DNA of 64,000 nucleotides from Winogradskyella sp. (GTDB lineage Bacteria; Bacteroidota; Bacteroidia; Flavobacteriales; Flavobacteriaceae): NCBI RefSeq assembly GCF_003712105.1, contig NZ_RHLG01000002.1, positions 248,001 to 312,000 of the forward strand, read 5' to 3'. Shown piece by piece: positions 1 to 9,927 of this stretch (position 1 is its first letter; each line of letters starts with the position of its first letter). The notes under the pieces were generated by a model. It saw only the letters and a program-made list of their open reading frames with translations, ran no database searches and was not told where the DNA came from. The position numbers and the translations under genes were made by a program.

Positions 1-879
1 GAACGTTTAGATGAGCTTGTAAAGCTTAATCAATGTTATTCAGATTTTACAAGCCCACGACAAATGGCCATTTCTGAAAAATTTTCTAGTTTAGGAGATG
101 TATTTTCATTAGGCCATTGGGGCGATGTACTTTTTGATAGTTATGGCTTAAATGAAATACCTCATGATGAACAGGTACAGTTTTTAAGTCAAAAACTTCT
201 TAAACGTAATGGACTGCAATTTGCAGAAGATTTATGGGCATCTTGGGGAATAAAAGGTGATTTTAAATCGTATTTCCTAAAACGAATTTCTGATGCATTA
301 GGAACTATTGATATAGATAACACAAATGCTAGGTTGCGTGCATTTAAGTCTAAATTTTGGGCGCCAAGATGGACTTCAGTTAATCTTTCTATTTTTGAAA
401 ACTCTAAATCAATAACGTTACCATATTACGATAATCGCATGTGTGAGTTTATTTGTACAATTCCTGAAGATTATCTTAACGACAGAAAAATTCAAATTGA
501 ATATATCAAGCGAAGAAATCCTGAATTAGCAAAGCTAATGTGGCAAGACAAACGCCCTTATAATTTATACAATTATAGGGCTCCTAATAGTTTAAAAACA
601 ATACGCTACAAGATTTCGAATAAGTTGAATCGAGGGATATTGCGATTGACTGGACAAAAGTATATTCAGCGCAATTGGGAGCTTCAGTTTTTAGGAGAGG
701 CGAATAATGCAGAATTGCGAGATGTATTATTGGAGTCAAAACTATCAAAATTTATTTCAAAGCCAGTTATTGATAAGTACTTGAACGGCTTTTACAGCGG
801 TGAAGAATTAAAAAATGCACATCCTTTAAATATGCTTTTGGTGTTGGCAAAGTTTAATCAAACTCAAAACCATGGCTAA
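1..879 (+). CDS. Asparagine synthase-like protein, C-terminal part (5' end outside window)
   Basis: The reading frame is open from base 1, so the listed ATG at 64 is internal and the gene begins upstream of the window. What remains resembles the C-terminal synthetase half of asparagine synthase-like enzymes: a SLGHWGD segment, then a helical region with ITLPYYDNRMCEFICTIPE and a basic tail. The ATP-binding SGGxDS loop and any glutaminase domain would lie upstream and cannot be checked. Such enzymes are common in polysaccharide clusters, where they may amidate sugars or their donors; that role is inferred from position. The stop overlaps the next gene (start at 872) by 8 bases, which suggests translational coupling. 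Confidence 0.75.
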   Translation, partial: ERLDELVKLNQCYSDFTSPRQMAISEKFSSLGDVFSLGHWGDVLFDSYGLNEIPHDEQVQFLSQKLLKRNGLQFAEDLWASWGIKGDFKSYFLKRISDALGTIDIDNTNARLRAFKSKFWAPRWTSVNLSIFENSKSITLPYYDNRMCEFICTIPEDYLNDRKIQIEYIKRRNPELAKLMWQDKRPYNLYNYRAPNSLKTIRYKISNKLNRGILRLTGQKYIQRNWELQFLGEANNAELRDVLLESKLSKFISKPVIDKYLNGFYSGEELKNAHPLNMLLVLAKFNQTQNHG

Positions 880-1981
880 GCGTATTAAAATATTGTACAC
901 GATTCCAAATTTTGATACTGCAGGTAGTGGTAAAGTGGTTTATGATTTAGTAAAACATATCGATAAGTCTAAGTTCGAACCTCAAATCTGTTGTTTCCAT
1001 ACTAAAGGTAAATTTTTTGAAAAAATAGAGCAACTTGGTGTGCCTGTTCATGTGTTTAGCTTTCAATCGAGCTATTATCCTTTAATAAAACTGCCCTATC
1101 GCATATGGCGTATTAATATATTTTTTAGAAACCACGATTTTGACCTGATTCATTCATGGCATTGGAGTAGTGATTTTACTGAACCGCTTGCAGCTAAGCT
1201 TTCAGGAATACCATATGTATACACTAAAAAGGCAATGGGTTGGGGAAATAGAGCTTGGCATTGGCGTTCCAAACTTAGCTCCAAGATAATAACTATAAAT
1301 ACTGATATGAAATCTCAATTTTTCAGTAATATGAAAGATAAAATTGAAGCCATACCAATAGGTCTTAATGTTGAAGATTTTGGGATTTTAGATAAAGCCT
1401 ATCAAAATGAAGATGGTTATAATGTAAAACAAGATGATTTTGTGATTGTGAGTATCGCTAATCTTGTTGCCGTAAAAGGTATTGAACTACTACTAGAAGC
1501 AGTAAAGCAATTAAATGATCCTAAAATAAAGATTTTTATTGTTGGTGATGATACATCAGACTATGCAATAGATTTAATACATATGTATGAGTCAGCAAAC
1601 GTAGTATTTACAGGTAAAAAACAGAATATAAAATCCTATTTAGCACTTGCTGATGTTTTTGTAATACCAACAAAAGATGAAGGTCGTAAAGAAGGACAAC
1701 CAATTGCACCTATTGAAGCCATGTTATCAGGTCGTATCGTTTTAGGATCGCGAATTTCAGGAATTAAAGATATTTTAGCGCCTTTTCAATCTTGCATATT
1801 CAAACCAAATGATGTAAAGGATATTAAGTCTAAAATTGAATATGTTAGGAGTTTAAATTCAGACGAAAAATTAGCTCTAGCTCAATCAATGTACGACTTT
1901 GCCTTTCAAAACTATGCCCTTGAAGGTAGTATAGAAAAACACCAAATACTCTATCAAAATTTAGTAAACTCCAGCAAATGA
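872..1981 (+). CDS. GT4 family glycosyltransferase
   Basis: The protein has 369 residues with the two-domain GT-B layout: an N-terminal acceptor domain starting KILYTIPNFDTAGSGKVVYDLVKHID and a C-terminal nucleotide-sugar domain. The C-terminal half carries a VSIANLVAVKGIELLLEA strand-helix unit and an E-x7-E type motif in EGQPIAPIEAM, the donor-binding signature of GT4 retaining enzymes. It lacks a signal peptide, so it should act at the cytoplasmic face of the inner membrane on lipid-linked glycan. Donor and linkage cannot be read from sequence. It overlaps both neighbours by a few bases. Confidence 0.9.
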   Translation: MAKRIKILYTIPNFDTAGSGKVVYDLVKHIDKSKFEPQICCFHTKGKFFEKIEQLGVPVHVFSFQSSYYPLIKLPYRIWRINIFFRNHDFDLIHSWHWSSDFTEPLAAKLSGIPYVYTKKAMGWGNRAWHWRSKLSSKIITINTDMKSQFFSNMKDKIEAIPIGLNVEDFGILDKAYQNEDGYNVKQDDFVIVSIANLVAVKGIELLLEAVKQLNDPKIKIFIVGDDTSDYAIDLIHMYESANVVFTGKKQNIKSYLALADVFVIPTKDEGRKEGQPIAPIEAMLSGRIVLGSRISGIKDILAPFQSCIFKPNDVKDIKSKIEYVRSLNSDEKLALAQSMYDFAFQNYALEGSIEKHQILYQNLVNSSK

Positions 1982-3141
1982 AGATAGGTATAGTATTAGC
2001 AAAAGCACCATCGTACTCTGAAACCTTTTTCAATTCAAAAATTAAAGGGTTAATCGATAATGGTTACGATGTTACTTTATTTGTTAGAGAGACTAAACAG
2101 ACTTACAGTGCGTGCAAGGTCGTTTCTGCGCCTAAAATTCATAGAAATATAGTATTACAAATCTTTAAAACAATTTGGGTTTTCTTTAAACTTTTACCGT
2201 ATTTAAAACGTGTTTTAAAATTCTTTAAACTTGAAAAATCAAACCAACGTAATTTCAGTAGCATATTAAAAAATGTCTACACCAATTCTCATATAATCAA
2301 GGCTAACATTGATTGGCTCCATTTTGGTTTTGCAACTTTAGCACTAGGAAGTGAACATGTAAGTAAAGCCATTGGTGCAAAAATGGCAGTGAGCTGTAGA
2401 GGATATGATATGGATGTATATCCGCTAAAACATCCCAATTGTTATGACCTGGTTTGGAAGCTAGTAGATAAAGTTCATGCAATATCAAATTATATGTTGT
2501 CAAGAGCCTATAAAATTGGCTTACCAGCAGATAAACCGAAAAAAATTATTTATCCTGCAATCAACCCGAAGTTATTTGATTTGAATTATACAAGGTCTAA
2601 GAAGGACAGAATTTTGTTAACTACAATTGCGAGGTTACATTGGATAAAAGGTATTGATTATACAATTGAAGCCTTAGGAATTCTAAAAACTGAAGGTGTA
2701 GATTTTGAGTATCAAATCATTGGTGAAGGTATAGAGTTTGAAGCATTGAGATATACGATTCATGAGTTAGATTTAGAGGATAATGTGAGATTTATTGGGA
2801 AATTAACCCATAAAGAGACTATAAAAATTTTAGCTGAAACAGATATTTATATTCAATATAGTATTTCTGAAGGGTTTTGCAATGCTGTTTTAGAAGCACA
2901 AGCAATGCAATGTTTATGTGTGGTGTCTGACGGTGGTGCTTTACCAGAGAATATTATTAATAACAAAACTGGTTTTGTTGTACCAAAACGCAAACCAGAA
3001 CTATTGGCATCAACTTTAAAGGAGATTATGAGTCAAGATGAAAAGGTATTGCATCACATAAAACAAAATGCAGCGCATCGGGTTTTCGAAAGCTTTACTG
3101 TAGAACAACAAATTAAAGCGTTTATTGAATTTTATGAATAG
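1978..3141 (+). CDS. GT4 family glycosyltransferase
   Basis: This is a 387-residue GT-B enzyme. The N-terminus (KIGIVLAKAPSYSETFFNSKIKGL) resembles the glycosyltransferases that begin with a PxxSETF motif. The C-terminal domain has LLTTIARLHWIKGIDYTIEAL, then a SEGFCNAVLEAQAMQ E-x7-E motif followed by VVSDGGALPE. The ATG lies in the overlap ATGA with the stop of the previous gene, so the two are probably translated together. It is a cytoplasmic or membrane-associated transferase adding a sugar to the repeat unit; its specificity is unknown. Confidence 0.9.
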   Translation: MKIGIVLAKAPSYSETFFNSKIKGLIDNGYDVTLFVRETKQTYSACKVVSAPKIHRNIVLQIFKTIWVFFKLLPYLKRVLKFFKLEKSNQRNFSSILKNVYTNSHIIKANIDWLHFGFATLALGSEHVSKAIGAKMAVSCRGYDMDVYPLKHPNCYDLVWKLVDKVHAISNYMLSRAYKIGLPADKPKKIIYPAINPKLFDLNYTRSKKDRILLTTIARLHWIKGIDYTIEALGILKTEGVDFEYQIIGEGIEFEALRYTIHELDLEDNVRFIGKLTHKETIKILAETDIYIQYSISEGFCNAVLEAQAMQCLCVVSDGGALPENIINNKTGFVVPKRKPELLASTLKEIMSQDEKVLHHIKQNAAHRVFESFTVEQQIKAFIEFYE

Positions 3142-3988
3142 CGTTTTAGTCAAAATATATCATAGAATACCTGTAAAGCTTCGAAAAAAGATTGGTCAAG
3201 CTAAATGGTTAAAAGGTTTTAGAAGAGTCTTGTTGTATAATGATAGCGGATTTAAAACGGCAACCGTAAAAATTAATAGAAAGTATGGTGATTATGATGT
3301 GGATTTTAAGTTTGTAGCCTCTATTAAAACAAGCTCAAAAGCCAAATATGTTGGCATAGAAAATACCGTATTGCGAAACAGTTTTCAGCTTGTAAAAACG
3401 TACTTTCCAAATCGAATAGATTTGAAAGTCCTAGATATAGGGGCAAATTTTGGTTACTTAGGTAGTGTTTGGGCTAATTCGGTGGCACGAAATGGGAACG
3501 TTTATGCTTTTGAACCTAATAAGAACTTATATAGATGTATTGAGAAAACAATTACATTAAATGCAGATTTTAAATCAAATTTTAAAGTTTACAATAATGC
3601 AGTTGGTAACTTTAATAAAACGATTACACTGAATGCAAGTGCGTTCTCATCTAATACTAACAAAATGACATCAAGTATCGAAACTTACAATGTAGAGATG
3701 GTTAGAATTGATGACGTTGTGGCAAAACATCGAATACACCAAATCAATTTAATTAAAATTGATGTCGATGGTATTGAGTTAGACATTTTAAAAGGTGCAT
3801 CTAATGTAATTAGAGATAATAAACCTATTGTTATTGTCGAAACCAATTCAGATAAAAAAATCATAGATTTCTTTAAAAATTTGGATTATATAATTTATGA
3901 TATGAAGTTAGATCACTTCGATGATTCTAATGTACTACCTTTAAACATATTTTGTGTACCCAAAACTTTAACTAAGGATGTTGTTTAA
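3125..3988 (+). CDS. FkbM family SAM-dependent methyltransferase
   Basis: The protein has 287 residues. A basic N-terminal stretch of about 90 residues precedes a Rossmann-like methyltransferase core with VLDIGANFGYLGSVWA (SAM-binding motif I) and NVYAFEPN (motif II). FkbM members usually show KIDVEGxExxVLKG; here it reads IKIDVDGIELDILKGA, a conservative variant. It probably O-methylates a sugar of the surface glycan, which is inferred from its location among glycosyltransferases. It overlaps the preceding gene by 17 bases and the following one by 11. Confidence 0.85.
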   Translation: MNFMNSVLVKIYHRIPVKLRKKIGQAKWLKGFRRVLLYNDSGFKTATVKINRKYGDYDVDFKFVASIKTSSKAKYVGIENTVLRNSFQLVKTYFPNRIDLKVLDIGANFGYLGSVWANSVARNGNVYAFEPNKNLYRCIEKTITLNADFKSNFKVYNNAVGNFNKTITLNASAFSSNTNKMTSSIETYNVEMVRIDDVVAKHRIHQINLIKIDVDGIELDILKGASNVIRDNKPIVIVETNSDKKIIDFFKNLDYIIYDMKLDHFDDSNVLPLNIFCVPKTLTKDVV

Positions 3989-5297
3989 ATTCCTCAAATA
4001 CCTGCAACCTACACATTATTTTGGCTTAAATAGACAAGATGAAAGCTCAGTATTCCCTGTTGTTGATGAATTTATAAACTCAACATTTCAAGTTGATAAT
4101 GCTTATAATTCTGAAATAGCTAAACAATACGACTTGTCATGGAGAGCATTACAAAATGGTTATATAGACTATTCAGACTCTATAAACGATATTGAAAATG
4201 TATCCGTATTTGACAATTACGTATTTGCTAGAAAGTATTTTAATAAAGCTTGGGTCCTTTATGTTTTTATACTACGCATATTGAGTTTCAAAAATCCTAT
4301 AAAAGAATATCGAGGTTTCAAGAATACACGTTTTGTTGAGCGCTATAATAATAAAAATGAGATTGTTAAATATGAAGATTATAACGGTTTTGATAGCCAA
4401 TTAATAGCCAAGAACCCATTAATTTCAATTATAATACCTACACTTAATCGTTACGAATATCTTAAGGATGTTTTAACCGATTTAGAGAAGCAAGACTATT
4501 CAAATTTTGAGGTCATAGTTATTGATCAATCTGAGCCATTTAAAAAAGAATTTTACACATCATTTAAGCTAAATTTAACGGCACTATATCAAGAAGAAAA
4601 AGCATTGTGGCTAGCCAGAAATGTTGCTATAAGACAATCCAAAGGCGATTATATTTTACTTTTTGATGATGATAGTAGAATAGAACACAATTGGATGTCT
4701 CAGCATTTAAAAACCCTAGACTTTTTTAATGCAGATTTATCTTCTGGTGTATCAATTTCAAAAGTTGGAGATAAGATTCCAGCACATTATGCATATTTTA
4801 AAATTAGTGATCAATTAGATACAGGAAATGTATTATTGAAGAAAGCTATTTTTAAAGATATTGGTTTGTTTGATAGGCAGTTTGAAAAGCAACGTATGGG
4901 TGATGGCGAATTTGGATTACGAGCGTTTTTAAATGGTTATAAAAACATTTCAAATCCCTATGCTAAGCGCTTGCATTTAAAAGTTAATTCAGGCGGTTTA
5001 CGTGATATGGGAAGCTGGGATGCCTTTAGAACAAAACATCTATTTCAACCACGACCAATACCAAGTGTATTATACTTTTTTAGACGGTATTTCGGGAAAA
5101 GACAAAGCATCTTGTCTTTACTAAGAACGGTGCCGATATCTATCCTACCATACCGATTTAAAGGCAATAAGCCGATGCTTATTGTAAGTGGTGTTTTTGC
5201 TGTGTTGCTATCACCACTAATTTTACTGCAGGTGTTGAGGTCATGGTATTTAGCTTCAAAAAAGTTAAATGAAGGTTCGAAAATTCAAATTTATTAA
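3978..5297 (+). CDS. GT2 family glycosyltransferase with N-terminal extension
   Basis: A GT-A domain begins near residue 145 with PLISIIIPTLNRYEYLKDVLTDLEKQDYSNFEVIVID. The metal-binding acidic run LLFDDDSRIEHNW follows. About 145 residues precede the catalytic domain and match no family I recognise. A basic C-terminal region ends with a hydrophobic stretch (MLIVSGVFAVLLSPLILLQVL) that may anchor it to the membrane. It is the only GT2 enzyme in this cluster and is probably an inverting transferase. It overlaps the next start by 1 base. Confidence 0.88.
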   Translation: MLFKFLKYLQPTHYFGLNRQDESSVFPVVDEFINSTFQVDNAYNSEIAKQYDLSWRALQNGYIDYSDSINDIENVSVFDNYVFARKYFNKAWVLYVFILRILSFKNPIKEYRGFKNTRFVERYNNKNEIVKYEDYNGFDSQLIAKNPLISIIIPTLNRYEYLKDVLTDLEKQDYSNFEVIVIDQSEPFKKEFYTSFKLNLTALYQEEKALWLARNVAIRQSKGDYILLFDDDSRIEHNWMSQHLKTLDFFNADLSSGVSISKVGDKIPAHYAYFKISDQLDTGNVLLKKAIFKDIGLFDRQFEKQRMGDGEFGLRAFLNGYKNISNPYAKRLHLKVNSGGLRDMGSWDAFRTKHLFQPRPIPSVLYFFRRYFGKRQSILSLLRTVPISILPYRFKGNKPMLIVSGVFAVLLSPLILLQVLRSWYLASKKLNEGSKIQIY

Positions 5298-6403
5298 TGT
5301 CTATTCCTAAGAAACATATTGTGCTTCTGACTTCAGAGTTTCCACCATTACCAGGTGGCATAGGAAACCATGCGCTCAATTTAGCAGAATATTTATCGGA
5401 GTCTGGATACAAAGTGTCCGTAATTGCAGACCAACGTGATACTAGATCTAAAGAAGCAGAATTTGATAACATATTAAAAAGTAATATATATCGCGTTGCA
5501 AAAAAACGTTTTAGAAGTTTAATGTATTTAAAACGTATATGGATATGTTATAAATTAAGTAAAAAGGCTGATGTGTTAGTGTGCTCAGGAAAATTTCCAC
5601 TATGGGTTGGAGCATTTTTAAAATCATTAGTTAAAGCAGAGACTATAGCGGTTATTCATGGCACAGAAGTTAATTTTTCTAATCCAAGATTAAGAACATC
5701 TGTAGATAATTCGTTAAGAAGATACTATAAGGTAATTGCAGTTTCTAACTACACAAAATCTTTGGTAGATCATCTTTTGCTTAAGAATATAAGGGTTATA
5801 CCAAATGGGTTTTCAATTTCAAAAGGCGATTCTAAATTATCAGAAGCATTAGTTTTAAGCGGTTCGCCAAAATTGCTTACCGTTGGTAATGTTACAGAAC
5901 GTAAAGGTCAAGCAGAAGTTATCAAACATTTACCAAAGGTTTTAGAACAATACCCAAATGCACATTATCACTGCATCGGGTTTAAAACAGAAGCAGATCA
6001 GTGCTTAGCTCTTGCTAAATCACTAAACGTAAGTAAGCATATTACTTTTCATGGTCACGTGTCTCATTCAGAGTTGGTGAACTTTTATTCGGTATCTGAT
6101 ATCTCAGTAATGTTAAGTCAAACTACCAAAACGGGAGATGTAGAAGGTTTTGGAATTGCATTAATCGAAGCTAATTATTTTGGATTACCAACCATTGGCT
6201 CAAAAGGTTGTGGTATTGAAGATGCAATTTCTGACGGAAAATCGGGTTTGCTTATTAATGCGTCACATACAACTGAATTTATTAATGCAATGGATCGGAT
6301 TCTTGATAATAGAGATGAATTTGAAGCTGAATCAAAATTATGGGCAGAAAGACACCAATGGAAAAATATCATTCAACGTTATATTGACTATATTGAATTG
6401 TGA
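5297..6403 (+). CDS. GT4 family glycosyltransferase
   Basis: This is a 368-residue GT-B enzyme. The N-terminal LLTSEFPPLPGGIGNHALNLAEYL is the classic GT4 opening with a glycine-rich donor loop. The C-terminal domain has LLTVGNVTERKGQAEVIKHL and VEGFGIALIEANYFGLPTIG, which contains the E-x7-E motif. There is no signal peptide. The ATG sits in the overlapping TTAATG of the previous stop, and its own stop overlaps the GTG start of the next gene. Confidence 0.9.
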   Translation: MSIPKKHIVLLTSEFPPLPGGIGNHALNLAEYLSESGYKVSVIADQRDTRSKEAEFDNILKSNIYRVAKKRFRSLMYLKRIWICYKLSKKADVLVCSGKFPLWVGAFLKSLVKAETIAVIHGTEVNFSNPRLRTSVDNSLRRYYKVIAVSNYTKSLVDHLLLKNIRVIPNGFSISKGDSKLSEALVLSGSPKLLTVGNVTERKGQAEVIKHLPKVLEQYPNAHYHCIGFKTEADQCLALAKSLNVSKHITFHGHVSHSELVNFYSVSDISVMLSQTTKTGDVEGFGIALIEANYFGLPTIGSKGCGIEDAISDGKSGLLINASHTTEFINAMDRILDNRDEFEAESKLWAERHQWKNIIQRYIDYIEL

Positions 6404-7539
6404 GACTTTTAATAATTTCACATACAGAACACTATAAAACAACCGATGGTACTATTGTTGGTTGGGGACCTACAATAAATGAAATCAATCATTTAGCACC
6501 TCATTTTACGGCTATAACACATTTAGCAATGTTGCATAGTGGTAAAGCTCCTAAAAGTTCGAGTCCTTATACTGTTGATAATATAAACTTTAAGGCATTA
6601 CCAGCTTTAGGAGGAACATCAATATGGAGTAAATTGAAACTGATGCTGTACTTTCCTAAAGTTGTGTATTTGGTTTCAAAAGCTTTGAGAGATGTAGATG
6701 CGTTTCAGTTAAGAGTGCCAACAGGAATAGGTGTTTATCTTATTCCATTTCTCACATTATTTACCAAGAAAAAAGGATGGTTTAAGTACGCAGGTAATTG
6801 GAATCAACATAAACCGCCACTAGGTTATCGCATACAAAGATTGCTGTTAAAACATCAGAGGAGAACAGTTACAATTAATGGGAATTGGCCAAATCAACCA
6901 AAACACTGCTTAACTTTCGAGAATCCATGTCTTGAGGACATAGATTTAAAAAATGGTACCTCAATATTAAAAACGAAAGAATTAGAACAAAACATAAATT
7001 TTTGCTTTGTTGGGAGGTTAGAAACTCCAAAAGGTGTTGGCCGAATTATAGAGGCATTTAACAATTTGCCTGAGGATCAAAAAAATAGAGTAGGCGATAT
7101 ACATCTAATTGGTGATGGTTCTGAAAAGGAGAGTTTTCAAACTAGTGCTAATCAGAGCTCAATTAATTTTATATTCCATGGATTTTTAGGCCGAAATGAA
7201 GTGTTCAATATTTATCGTAAAAGTCATTTTTTCTTGTTGCCAACAACAGCTTCAGAAGGATTTCCGAAGGTCATCGCAGAAGCTGCAAATTTTGGTTGTG
7301 TACCAATTGTATCTTCAGTATCGTCGATAGAACAATATATTAAGCATAATCAAAATGGGTTAATATTGTCTTCACCAGATTCAATTGGATTAAAATCCCA
7401 ATTAGAAAGTATTTTTGAGATGAAAAATGACGACTATAAAAAGCTTGCTCATAGAAGCCAAGATTTAGTTAAGTGTTTTACATTTAGTTATTATAATAAT
7501 AGAATATTAAAAGAAATTCTTGTAGATAGCATAAATTGA
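6400..7539 (+). CDS. GT4 family glycosyltransferase (GTG start)
   Basis: The start is GTG in a GTGA overlap with the previous stop, a typical coupled start. The 379-residue protein has a less conserved N-terminal half. Its clear C-terminal GT4 donor domain shows INFCFVGRLETPKGVGRIIEAF and SEGFPKVIAEAANFGCVPIV (E-x7-E). It adds a further sugar to the surface glycan, but the donor is unknown. The stop overlaps the TTG start of the next gene. Confidence 0.88.
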   Translation: MRLLIISHTEHYKTTDGTIVGWGPTINEINHLAPHFTAITHLAMLHSGKAPKSSSPYTVDNINFKALPALGGTSIWSKLKLMLYFPKVVYLVSKALRDVDAFQLRVPTGIGVYLIPFLTLFTKKKGWFKYAGNWNQHKPPLGYRIQRLLLKHQRRTVTINGNWPNQPKHCLTFENPCLEDIDLKNGTSILKTKELEQNINFCFVGRLETPKGVGRIIEAFNNLPEDQKNRVGDIHLIGDGSEKESFQTSANQSSINFIFHGFLGRNEVFNIYRKSHFFLLPTTASEGFPKVIAEAANFGCVPIVSSVSSIEQYIKHNQNGLILSSPDSIGLKSQLESIFEMKNDDYKKLAHRSQDLVKCFTFSYYNNRILKEILVDSIN

Positions 7540-8906
7540 GATACCAATTTTTAAATACATCCTCTTACACACAACTTGTAGTATTACATATAGGTTTGGG
7601 TTTGGTATTTTTTATTTTCAAACCCTTTGCCAAAATATTCTTCTTACTCATAATGGGTTACTTTTTGTACCGCATTATTACATCGTCAACTTCTAACCTT
7701 ACAATGAATGTTCTACTTGGTTGTGCATATTTTGTTGGTATTGAAATTTTGTTTAGGATGACCAAAGGCGGATTAGCGTATGAAGCTTCAAAATACTTGG
7801 TTATTGTATTTGTTTTAATAGGAATGTTCTATCGTGGTGTTTCGGGTAAGGGCTATGCCTACTTTATATATCTCCTTTTATTAATACCTGCCATAATAGT
7901 CGCCTCTATTACTTTAACTATTGATGCCAAGTTTAGGTCGAATATTACATTTGTATTGAGTGGTCCAGTTTGCTTAGGACTTGCGGCACTTTTTTGCTAT
8001 GACAGAAAGGTAACTTATCAACAAATTCATAAGCTCATATTATACATCTTATTACCAATAATATCAACGACAACCTACTTGTTTTTATACACGCCAACAA
8101 TTAAAGATAGGTTAAGTGGAACTGCATCAAATGCAGCACTATCAGGTGGATTTGGTCCTAATCAAGTATCTACGATTTTAGGTTTAGGAATTTTTTGTGT
8201 AGTTGTTAGGTTGATTTTAAAATCGCCAAACTTGTTTTTAAAACTACTTAACCTTACAATTTTGGCAGCGATGACATTTAGAGCCATTGTAACATTTAGT
8301 CGTGGTGGCGTACTAGCCGCGGCATTAGTAACAGCAGCTTTTTTCGGTACAGTAGTATTACGCTTAAAAATAAAGAGATTAGTTCCATTGTTTGGTTCGG
8401 TTTTCCTTTTGGTAAGTATATTAGCTATTACTTGGGTTGTAAGCTCTAATCAAACACGAGGTTTAATCGATAAGAGGTATGCAAACCAGGATGCTTTAGG
8501 AAGAGAAAAAGAGGATTTAACTACTGGTAGGTGGGATTTGTTTCTTGAAGAAGTTGATGGCTTTTTAGAAAGCCCATTTTTGGGGATTGGAGCATCAAGA
8601 GTAAAAAATAAAAGAGTTCAAGAAACAGGGCAACAATTACCTTCACATAACGAACTTGGTAGATTGCTGTCAGAGCATGGATTGTTTGGGATAATATGTA
8701 TTCTTATTTTGATATTTAAACCCTTAGCATATAGAACAAATAATAGGCGGAATATATTTTTCTTTTCGTTTTTAGCGTTTTGGTTTGCAACGATAAATCA
8801 TTCAGGAATACGTATAGCAGCGCCTGCCGTTTTATACGCATTAGCATTATTAAATGTAACGTATGAAAAACCTATTGTACATAGGAAACAACTTAAAGTC
8901 AATTAA
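7536..8906 (+). CDS. Wzy/O-antigen ligase-like polytopic membrane protein (TTG start)
   Basis: The 456-residue protein has about ten or more hydrophobic segments. A large periplasmic loop near residues 300-370 contains DLTTGRWDLFLEEVDGFLESPFLGIGASR and LPSHNELGRLLSEHGLFG. The pattern GR-(W/x)...P..GiG....HN.....GL..E.G is the signature region of the Wzy_C/O-antigen ligase family. It should either polymerise repeat units or transfer glycan in the periplasm; sequence alone does not separate Wzy from WaaL. The start is TTG inside the TTGA overlap with the previous stop. Its 3' end overlaps the next gene by 44 bases. Confidence 0.82.
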   Translation: MRYQFLNTSSYTQLVVLHIGLGLVFFIFKPFAKIFFLLIMGYFLYRIITSSTSNLTMNVLLGCAYFVGIEILFRMTKGGLAYEASKYLVIVFVLIGMFYRGVSGKGYAYFIYLLLLIPAIIVASITLTIDAKFRSNITFVLSGPVCLGLAALFCYDRKVTYQQIHKLILYILLPIISTTTYLFLYTPTIKDRLSGTASNAALSGGFGPNQVSTILGLGIFCVVVRLILKSPNLFLKLLNLTILAAMTFRAIVTFSRGGVLAAALVTAAFFGTVVLRLKIKRLVPLFGSVFLLVSILAITWVVSSNQTRGLIDKRYANQDALGREKEDLTTGRWDLFLEEVDGFLESPFLGIGASRVKNKRVQETGQQLPSHNELGRLLSEHGLFGIICILILIFKPLAYRTNNRRNIFFFSFLAFWFATINHSGIRIAAPAVLYALALLNVTYEKPIVHRKQLKVN

Positions 8907-9876
8907 GTCAAATCCTTCATCAATTCAAGTTTTAGGAAAACTATTTGAAAATGAAGGATACAAGCTTAGGTATGCTTCGTCGTATACAAATAAATTCTTC
9001 CGAATTCTTCATATGTTATGGAGTTGTATGAGGTACTCCAAATGGGCAGATTATGTTGTAATAGATACTTACAGTACTCAAAACTTTTATTACGCATTAT
9101 GCTGTAGCCAAATCTGTAGATTACTTGGTATTGATTATGTGCCAATTCTGCACGGTGGTAATTTACCAAATCGTTTGGCTTCAAATCCTAGATTTTCTCG
9201 AATGATTTTTAAGCATAGCAAAAAAAACATTGCACCTTCTTTATATATTAAAAATGCTTTTGAAACAGCTGGATTTTCAAATATTGAATTCATACCGAAT
9301 TCAATAGAAATAAATAATTATCAAGTAATTGCTAAAGATTTCAACTCTATTAGATTATTATGGGTACGTTCATTCTCAAAAATCTATAATCCTCAAATGG
9401 CTATAGATGTTTTGAAAGAGGTATTAGATTTAGGATACAAGGTGAGTTTATGTATGGTTGGTCCTGATAGTGATGGTAGTTTAACACATTTAAAAGAAAA
9501 AGCTAATACAGAAAATTTAGATGTTAAATTTACCGGCAAACTTAGTAAACCAGAATGGATCACATTATCTAAAAATTATAACATTTTTATTAATACCACT
9601 AATTATGATAACTTGCCTGTGAGCCTTATTGAGGCAATGGCGCTAGGATTTCCAATCGTATCTACAAATGTTGGTGGCTTAGCATTTTTAATTAGTCATT
9701 GTGAAAATGGATTATTAGTTGACAAAAATGATACTGAAGCCATGGGGAAATGTATTGTTGAATTGTTTAATAATAAAGAACTAAGAAATAAACTATCAAT
9801 AGATGCTAGAGCAAAAGCTGAAACCTTTGATTGGAAACACACAAAAAACAAATGGCATAAAATTTTTGAAGAATAG
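8863..9876 (+). CDS. GT4 family glycosyltransferase
   Basis: This 337-residue GT-B enzyme shows YDNLPVSLIEAMALGFPIVSTNVGGL, a well-formed C-terminal GT4 donor motif, and RLLWVRSFSKIYNPQMAIDVL at the domain start. It is shorter than the other GT4 enzymes here because of a compact N-terminal domain. The 44-base overlap with the polymerase gene is longer than the 1-17 base overlaps elsewhere in the cluster. A later start is possible, but no good internal ATG is near, and the N-terminus KNLLYIGNNLKSIKSNPSSIQVLGKLFE looks genuine. Confidence 0.87.
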   Translation: MKNLLYIGNNLKSIKSNPSSIQVLGKLFENEGYKLRYASSYTNKFFRILHMLWSCMRYSKWADYVVIDTYSTQNFYYALCCSQICRLLGIDYVPILHGGNLPNRLASNPRFSRMIFKHSKKNIAPSLYIKNAFETAGFSNIEFIPNSIEINNYQVIAKDFNSIRLLWVRSFSKIYNPQMAIDVLKEVLDLGYKVSLCMVGPDSDGSLTHLKEKANTENLDVKFTGKLSKPEWITLSKNYNIFINTTNYDNLPVSLIEAMALGFPIVSTNVGGLAFLISHCENGLLVDKNDTEAMGKCIVELFNNKELRNKLSIDARAKAETFDWKHTKNKWHKIFEE

Positions 9877-9900
9877 TAATTATAGTTTTTTTAAGACTTT

Positions 9901-9908
9901 TATCTTTA
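9901..9908 (+). promoter_or_regulatory. Candidate -7 element upstream of the sugar phosphotransferase gene
   Basis: TATCTTTA lies 20 bases before the ATG at 9928 and is one base from the Bacteroidota -7 consensus TAnnTTTG. Only a T-run is present at the -33 distance, so the call is weak. If used, it would let the phosphotransferase be expressed apart from the upstream operon. Confidence 0.3.
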
Positions 9909-9927
9909 TACAAATTAAATCCCCCAC

